Below, piece after piece: positions 31,375 to 35,889 of a DNA stretch of 35,889 bases. The notes beneath the pieces were generated by a model, which worked only from the letters and a program-made list of their open reading frames with translations, ran no database searches and was not told where the DNA came from. The first letter of the stretch is position 1; the number at the start of each line of letters is the position of its first letter. Source of the stretch: JAZRUF01 sp045636205 (GTDB taxonomy: Bacteria; Bacillota; Clostridia; Oscillospirales; JAAYXM01); assembly GCA_045636205.1 (NCBI GenBank), contig JAZTXE010000072.1, positions 1-35,889 of the forward strand. Reading direction: 5' to 3'. The translations under genes and the position numbers were made by a program.

Positions 31375-34206
31375 ATGCAGCATAATTTGTTTGTAAAGGG
31401 AGCGCGTGAGCACAACTTAAAAAATATAGATGTTGAAATCCCACGTGATAAGCTGGTGGTTATAACCGGACTCTCGGGCTCGGGGAAATCCTCGCTTGCA
31501 TTCGATACCATCTATGCAGAAGGGCAGCGCAGGTATATGGAATCGCTGTCCTCTTATGCAAGAATGTTTATGGGTCAGATGGAAAAACCGGATGTTGACT
31601 ATATTGACGGGTTGTCACCTGCTATATCGATTGACCAGAAAACCACATCTAAGAACCCGCGCTCTACGGTGGGTACGGTAACGGAAATATACGATTATTT
31701 GCGTCTGCTGTGGGCACGTATAGGAATTCCGCATTGTCCGAAATGCGGTAAGGTTATACGTCAACAAACCGTTGACCAGATAGTTGACCATCTGCTTGCG
31801 CTTGAGGAAGGTACAAAGATACAAATACTGTCTCCGCTGGTAAGAGGAAGAAAAGGAGAGCATGCAAAGGTTTTTGCTGATGCTAAAAAATCCGGATATG
31901 TGCGTGTGCGCGTGGACGGGAATATATACGACCTTTCTGAAAAGATACCAATGGAGAAGAATATAAAGCACAATATTGAGGTTGTGGTTGACCGTATTGT
32001 GATAAAAGAGGAAATCAGGGGCAGACTTGCCGATTCCGTAGAAACCGCAGCTGCGCTCAGCGGCGGGCTAGTCGCGGTTGATGTTATCGGCGGCGAAGAG
32101 ATGATGTTTTCACAGAACTATGCCTGCGATGACTGTGGGATAAGCATAGAAGAGCTTACACCGCGTATGTTTTCTTTTAATAATCCGTTTGGTGCATGCC
32201 CGGATTGTACGGGACTGGGAACATGGCTTAAGGTAAACCCCGAGTGCATTATGCCAAATCTTGAATTGTCGATAGCGCAGGGCGGAATCAACGCATCCGG
32301 ATGGGGCGGAACCGATGAAGGAAGCATAGCGCATATGTTCTACACAGCGCTTGCCAAAAAGTACGGATTTACGCTTGACACGCCGCTTGGAGAGCTTTCC
32401 AAAGAGGCTATGGATGCACTGCTTTACGGAACTAAGGGTGAAAGACTTGAGCTTCAGTACAACAAGGCTTATGGTAAAGGTACGTATCAACAGGCGTTTG
32501 AAGGAATAATCCCTAACTTAGAGCGCAGATATCAGGAGAGCAACAGTGAGGCTTCACGTGCGGACATTGAGCAGGTGATGAGCAATATTAAGTGCCCTAC
32601 ATGCGGTGGACGCAGGCTTAAAAAAGAAGCTCTCGCGGTGACCGTGGGCGGGATAAACATTGCCGAGTTTACGCGGATGTCCGTAAGTCAGGCTCTTGAG
32701 TTTGTAAATAAGCTGAAAGAAGATCTTTCCGAGCGCGAAATGAAGATTGCAGAACGAATTTTAAAAGAGATAATCGCAAGGCTCGGTTTTCTTTCAAGTG
32801 TAGGTTTGGAGTATCTGACGCTTGAGAGAAGTGCGGCTACGCTCTCGGGCGGTGAGAGCCAGCGCATACGCTTGGCGACTCAGATTGGATCCGCGCTTAT
32901 GGGGGTTTTGTATATACTCGATGAGCCGTCAATTGGTTTGCATCAGCGTGATAACGATAAATTACTCAATACACTCAAAAAACTGCGCGATATGGGAAAC
33001 ACACTGCTTGTAGTAGAGCATGATGAGGATACTATGTATGCGGCAGACTATATTGTGGATGTAGGTCCGGGTGCGGGTGTGCACGGCGGTGAAATAGTAT
33101 GCACGGGAAGCGTTGAGGATATTAAAAAATGCGAGAAATCCGTGACAGGGCAGTATTTGTCAGGAAAGAAAAGTATACCGGTGCCGAGTAAAAGACGTCA
33201 GGGTAACGGAAACGCATTGAAGATTATCGGCGCGGCGGAGAATAATTTGCGTGATATAGACATCGAAATTCCGTTGGGTACGTTTACATGCGTGACCGGA
33301 GTGTCCGGTTCGGGGAAATCTTCGCTTGTAAATGAGATTCTTTACAAGCATCTGGCATCGCAGCTTAACCGTTCGAAGGACCGGGCGGGCGAATTTAAGG
33401 ATATGCAGGGTTTAGAGTATCTGGACAAGGTAATAGCTATTGACCAAGCGCCAATAGGAAGAACACCCAGGTCAAATCCGGCTACGTACACAGGTGTGTT
33501 TAACGATATTAGAAATCTGTTTGCATCAACCGCGGATGCAAAAATGCGCGGGTACAGCAACAGCCGTTTTTCATTTAACGTAAAGGGTGGCAGATGCGAA
33601 GCATGCTCAGGCGACGGATTGGTTAAAATAGAGATGCATTTCTTACCGGATATTTACGTCAATTGCGATGTGTGCGGTGGTAAGAGATATAACCGCGAAA
33701 CACTGGAAGTAAACTACAAAGGCAAGAATATTTATGATGTTCTTGAGATGACCTGCGAGGAAGCTGAGGAATTTTTCGCTAATGTTCCTAAAATTGCACG
33801 AAAAATAAGAACTTTAAATGAGGTCGGATTAGGATATGTCAAGTTAGGACAGTCGTCGACTATGCTTTCCGGCGGTGAGGCGCAGAGAGTAAAGCTTGCG
33901 ACTGAGCTTTCGCGTCAGAGCACGGGTAAGACGATTTACATTCTCGATGAGCCTACAACCGGATTGCATGTAGCTGATGTACACAGACTTGTAGAGATGC
34001 TCAATCGCCTTGTGGATGCAGGAAATACGGTTGTGGTTATTGAGCATAATCTGGATGTTATCAAGAATGCGGACTATATAATTGATTTAGGTCCGGAAGG
34101 TGGCGACGGAGGAGGTCAGGTAGTATGTACGGGAACTCCGGAACAGGTTGCAAAGAATAAGAAATCGTATACAGGTAAATACTTAAAGAAGCTACTGGAA
34201 AAATAA
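31375..34206 (+). CDS. uvrA: Excinuclease ABC subunit A
   Basis: UvrA is the DNA damage-recognition ATPase of nucleotide excision repair. The 943-residue protein has two ABC ATPase halves, with Walker A motifs GLSGSGKSS (32-40) and GVSGSGKSS (about 642-650), ABC signatures LSGGESQRIRLA and LSGGEAQRVKLA, and paired CxxC zinc sites (CPKCGK, CDDCG with CPDC, CPTCGG, and CEACSGDG with CDVCGGKRY). Length is normal. AGAGGAAAG precedes the ATG, 27 bases after uvrB, in the common uvrB-uvrA order. No obvious strong terminator follows; an AT-rich stretch separates it from the rubredoxin gene. Confidence 0.99.
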   Translation: MQHNLFVKGAREHNLKNIDVEIPRDKLVVITGLSGSGKSSLAFDTIYAEGQRRYMESLSSYARMFMGQMEKPDVDYIDGLSPAISIDQKTTSKNPRSTVGTVTEIYDYLRLLWARIGIPHCPKCGKVIRQQTVDQIVDHLLALEEGTKIQILSPLVRGRKGEHAKVFADAKKSGYVRVRVDGNIYDLSEKIPMEKNIKHNIEVVVDRIVIKEEIRGRLADSVETAAALSGGLVAVDVIGGEEMMFSQNYACDDCGISIEELTPRMFSFNNPFGACPDCTGLGTWLKVNPECIMPNLELSIAQGGINASGWGGTDEGSIAHMFYTALAKKYGFTLDTPLGELSKEAMDALLYGTKGERLELQYNKAYGKGTYQQAFEGIIPNLERRYQESNSEASRADIEQVMSNIKCPTCGGRRLKKEALAVTVGGINIAEFTRMSVSQALEFVNKLKEDLSEREMKIAERILKEIIARLGFLSSVGLEYLTLERSAATLSGGESQRIRLATQIGSALMGVLYILDEPSIGLHQRDNDKLLNTLKKLRDMGNTLLVVEHDEDTMYAADYIVDVGPGAGVHGGEIVCTGSVEDIKKCEKSVTGQYLSGKKSIPVPSKRRQGNGNALKIIGAAENNLRDIDIEIPLGTFTCVTGVSGSGKSSLVNEILYKHLASQLNRSKDRAGEFKDMQGLEYLDKVIAIDQAPIGRTPRSNPATYTGVFNDIRNLFASTADAKMRGYSNSRFSFNVKGGRCEACSGDGLVKIEMHFLPDIYVNCDVCGGKRYNRETLEVNYKGKNIYDVLEMTCEEAEEFFANVPKIARKIRTLNEVGLGYVKLGQSSTMLSGGEAQRVKLATELSRQSTGKTIYILDEPTTGLHVADVHRLVEMLNRLVDAGNTVVVIEHNLDVIKNADYIIDLGPEGGDGGGQVVCTGTPEQVAKNKKSYTGKYLKKLLEK

Positions 34207-34228
34207 ATATAAAATTTTAAATTTCCTC

Positions 34229-34256
34229 TGTTCAAAAGTGGAAAAATATGTATAAT
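34229..34256 (+). promoter_or_regulatory. Candidate promoter of the rubredoxin gene
   Basis: A perfect TATAAT (34251-34256) with a weak -35 (TGTTCA, 34229-34234, spacer 16), about 50 bases before the rubredoxin ATG. The gene may also receive read-through from uvrA. Confidence 0.45.
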
Positions 34257-34305
34257 ATATATTGACGCAGATATTCTGCAAAAATTATAGTGAGGTGCTT
34301 AGGTT

Positions 34306-34464
34306 ATGAAGAAGTTTGTATGTATGATTTGCGGCTATGTGTACGATGAAGCGGAAGGTTGCCCGGAAGCAGATATTGCGCCCGGAACCGAGTGGGATGA
34401 TGTCCCTGAGGATTTTGTGTGCCCGCTTTGCGGAGTAGGAAAAGAGGATTTCGACGAGGAATAA
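34306..34464 (+). CDS. Rubredoxin
   Basis: A 52-residue small iron protein that transfers single electrons in anaerobes, often to oxygen- or peroxide-reducing enzymes such as rubrerythrin. It has the two CxxC knuckles, Cys6/Cys9 (CMICG) and Cys39/Cys42 (CPLCG), that bind one iron, plus the core aromatics Tyr11, Tyr13 and Trp30 and the PEDFVCPLCG motif. GAGGTG precedes the ATG. The gene stands alone after uvrA. No partner oxidoreductase is visible in the window. Confidence 0.97.
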   Translation: MKKFVCMICGYVYDEAEGCPEADIAPGTEWDDVPEDFVCPLCGVGKEDFDEE

Positions 34465-34534
34465 AAAGTCACAAGTGTCGAAAATAAATGAGTGATTGAA
34501 AGAGTTACGGATTATAAACAGGGCTCTTGGATTT

Positions 34535-34578
34535 AAAAGAACAGTGCGGTCTGCATACGCAGACCTCACTGTTCTTTT
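34535..34578. terminator. Bidirectional terminator after rubredoxin
   Basis: A 20-base stem (34535-34554 with 34559-34578) with one mismatch and a 4-base loop; the arms end in A4/T4. Two bases of the stop codon of the converging radical SAM gene fall inside it. Confidence 0.9.
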
Positions 34579-35889
34579 ATTGTTTATAAGGTAAATAAGT
34601 GACAGGAACTTTTTTTGGCGGGATAAGCTCGGTTACGGGGGAGCGGGCTGCCGGATCGAATACGAAAACCTCGTCTTCTATCGGGATAAAACGCACGGAT
34701 TTAAACAGCGCTTTAGGAGAAATATCGCCATGATGTGCAAATTCTTCAGAGATGTTTATACTGCGAAGATAGTCAAAGCATGAATCACGAAACACATCGG
34801 TGGTGAGGATGTCGATTGATTTTGGAGGTCGCCCCGAGAAAACAGATGAATAATAGTCAAAGCGAAGAAGTGAGGTTAGCTTTTTTTCGTCTGCTTGGTT
34901 TAGTGACAAGCTAAAATTCAAAAATAGATCATATAGCGATGAAGCGGAAAGACGTGCATAACGCAGACCTTCTTTTGACACATATTCAGTTAAAGCTGCA
35001 AACAAGTCAAACGGAGAGTCGAAAAAGGTAAGGGCATATTCGATTGAAGAATTGAATCTGCTACTGTTATAGAATTTTTCGAACACGTCTTCGAATTCGC
35101 GCATGAAAAGAATTTCGGCGGAGTTTAGTTCTGCAGTGCGAAGGACAGTATAGGGCGGAGTGGTGGAAAAGATACAGCCGGTTAAGTCGCCGTTCTTTTT
35201 TAGTGAAGAACCGTGCAGTAGCTTTAAAAATCCGAGTTGCAATTCGTGTGGACGCAGAGCAAAAATCTCATTGAAGCTCTGTTTTATTGACGCCATGTCC
35301 TCGCCGGGCAGACCGAAAATCAAGTCTGCGTGTACGCATATATTTTCCGCGCTTAGTATTGTACGTAAGTTTGATTTGAGTTTTTTTAGGTCAGTTTTTC
35401 GCACAGCTCTGTCGAGTACGCTCCGGTTGGTTGACTGCACGCCTACCTCAAGTCTGAGTTTTCCGGCATGTGCGCGTGAGAGCAAATTGAGCATTTCGTG
35501 GGTGAATAGGTCGGCGCCTACTTCAAGATGAAAGCAAGTGTCTCCGGTTTCTTCCAGTATAAACTTCAAAAGCTCTGTTGACCGTGCGGGATTTGCATTG
35601 AATGTACGGTCAACCATCTTTACTGTTTTAACACCCGCGTTTGCCAGAAGTTTCAGTTCATGTTTTACTCGCTCAAGCGGGAAATATCGCACACCTGAGG
35701 TTGCTGAGGACAGACAGTATGCACACTTGAATGGGCAACCGCGAGAACTCTCATAATATGCAAGGCGACCTTTTAGGGTGGCGAGCATTTCGTCTGTGTA
35801 CGGACTTATTAATGATGACAGGTCTTGAATGTATTGGTAGGTATCATCTCCGTGGACCCCATGAGTGGTACGGTAGACCAAGCCCTTGA
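34577..35889 (-). CDS. Radical SAM protein, likely B12-binding type (5' truncated)
   Basis: The reading frame stays open to the right edge, so this is the C-terminal ~436 residues of a longer protein. The radical SAM motif CPFKCAYC (CxxxCxxC, with the aromatic before the third Cys) is within SRGCPFKCAYC, followed by family-typical strands (VKTVKMVDRTFN, LRLEVGVQST, ADLIFGLPGED). A B12-binding domain usually precedes this arrangement and would lie outside the window. The C-terminal ~180 residues (from about EFEDVFEKFYN) resemble the extra domain called DUF4080 in such proteins, assigned from memory. The substrate is unknown. Confidence 0.85.
   Translation of the reverse strand, partial: KGLVYRTTHGVHGDDTYQYIQDLSSLISPYTDEMLATLKGRLAYYESSRGCPFKCAYCLSSATSGVRYFPLERVKHELKLLANAGVKTVKMVDRTFNANPARSTELLKFILEETGDTCFHLEVGADLFTHEMLNLLSRAHAGKLRLEVGVQSTNRSVLDRAVRKTDLKKLKSNLRTILSAENICVHADLIFGLPGEDMASIKQSFNEIFALRPHELQLGFLKLLHGSSLKKNGDLTGCIFSTTPPYTVLRTAELNSAEILFMREFEDVFEKFYNSSRFNSSIEYALTFFDSPFDLFAALTEYVSKEGLRYARLSASSLYDLFLNFSLSLNQADEKKLTSLLRFDYYSSVFSGRPPKSIDILTTDVFRDSCFDYLRSINISEEFAHHGDISPKALFKSVRFIPIEDEVFVFDPAARSPVTELIPPKKVPVTYLPYKQ

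Overview
The window looks like chromosome of an anaerobic, endospore-forming member of the Clostridia (Bacillota), of moderate G+C. Sporulation or germination genes (yqfC, yqfD, ypeB and a SpoVB/YtgP-type flippase), a class 1B dihydroorotate dehydrogenase with its PyrK subunit, a rubredoxin, a secondary alcohol dehydrogenase of the Thermoanaerobacter/Clostridium type, and purine-rich Shine-Dalgarno sites throughout support this. No tRNA, rRNA, CRISPR array, transposase or integrase was recognised. No gene-free stretch exceeds 300 bases.

Layout. 1-2192: end of an ABC transporter operon (ATPase tail and large permease). 2239-6782 (minus): pyrK-pyrD, then a histidine-phosphatase/acetyltransferase fusion and a SpoVB/YtgP flippase, behind a good sigma-A-type promoter whose transcript would begin inside a terminator-like hairpin. 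6926-13174: a redox catabolic island. An Old Yellow Enzyme-like reductase, a short-chain dehydrogenase and a fumarate-reductase-type flavoprotein are on the minus strand; an AraC-type regulator and an NADP-dependent secondary alcohol dehydrogenase are divergent on the plus strand. 13282-16725 (plus): yqfC-yqfD-phoH-ybeY-dgkA, a conserved Firmicutes core operon without pgpH. 16951-19029: a divergent EF-G paralogue.

19141-21066: a visibly AT-richer accessory module. A lipoprotein and a small membrane protein are divergent from a Cro/C1-type repressor, and a perfect palindrome fills the space between the -35 and -10 boxes of the lipoprotein operon. 21112-27131: a GH2-type glycosidase and a DUF4838/alpha-glucuronidase-like protein, both apparently intracellular, on either side of ypeB. 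27295-34464: metK, then radC-uvrB-uvrA (DNA repair) and a rubredoxin. From 34577 to the right edge is a truncated radical SAM protein.

Most transcription units end in clear hairpin terminators, several shared by convergent genes. The observations most worth following are the redox island with its AraC regulator, the pyrKD leader, the repressor/lipoprotein module with its operator, and the phosphatase-acetyltransferase fusion inside the pyr operon. Functions are assigned from protein motifs read by eye; no database search was possible.
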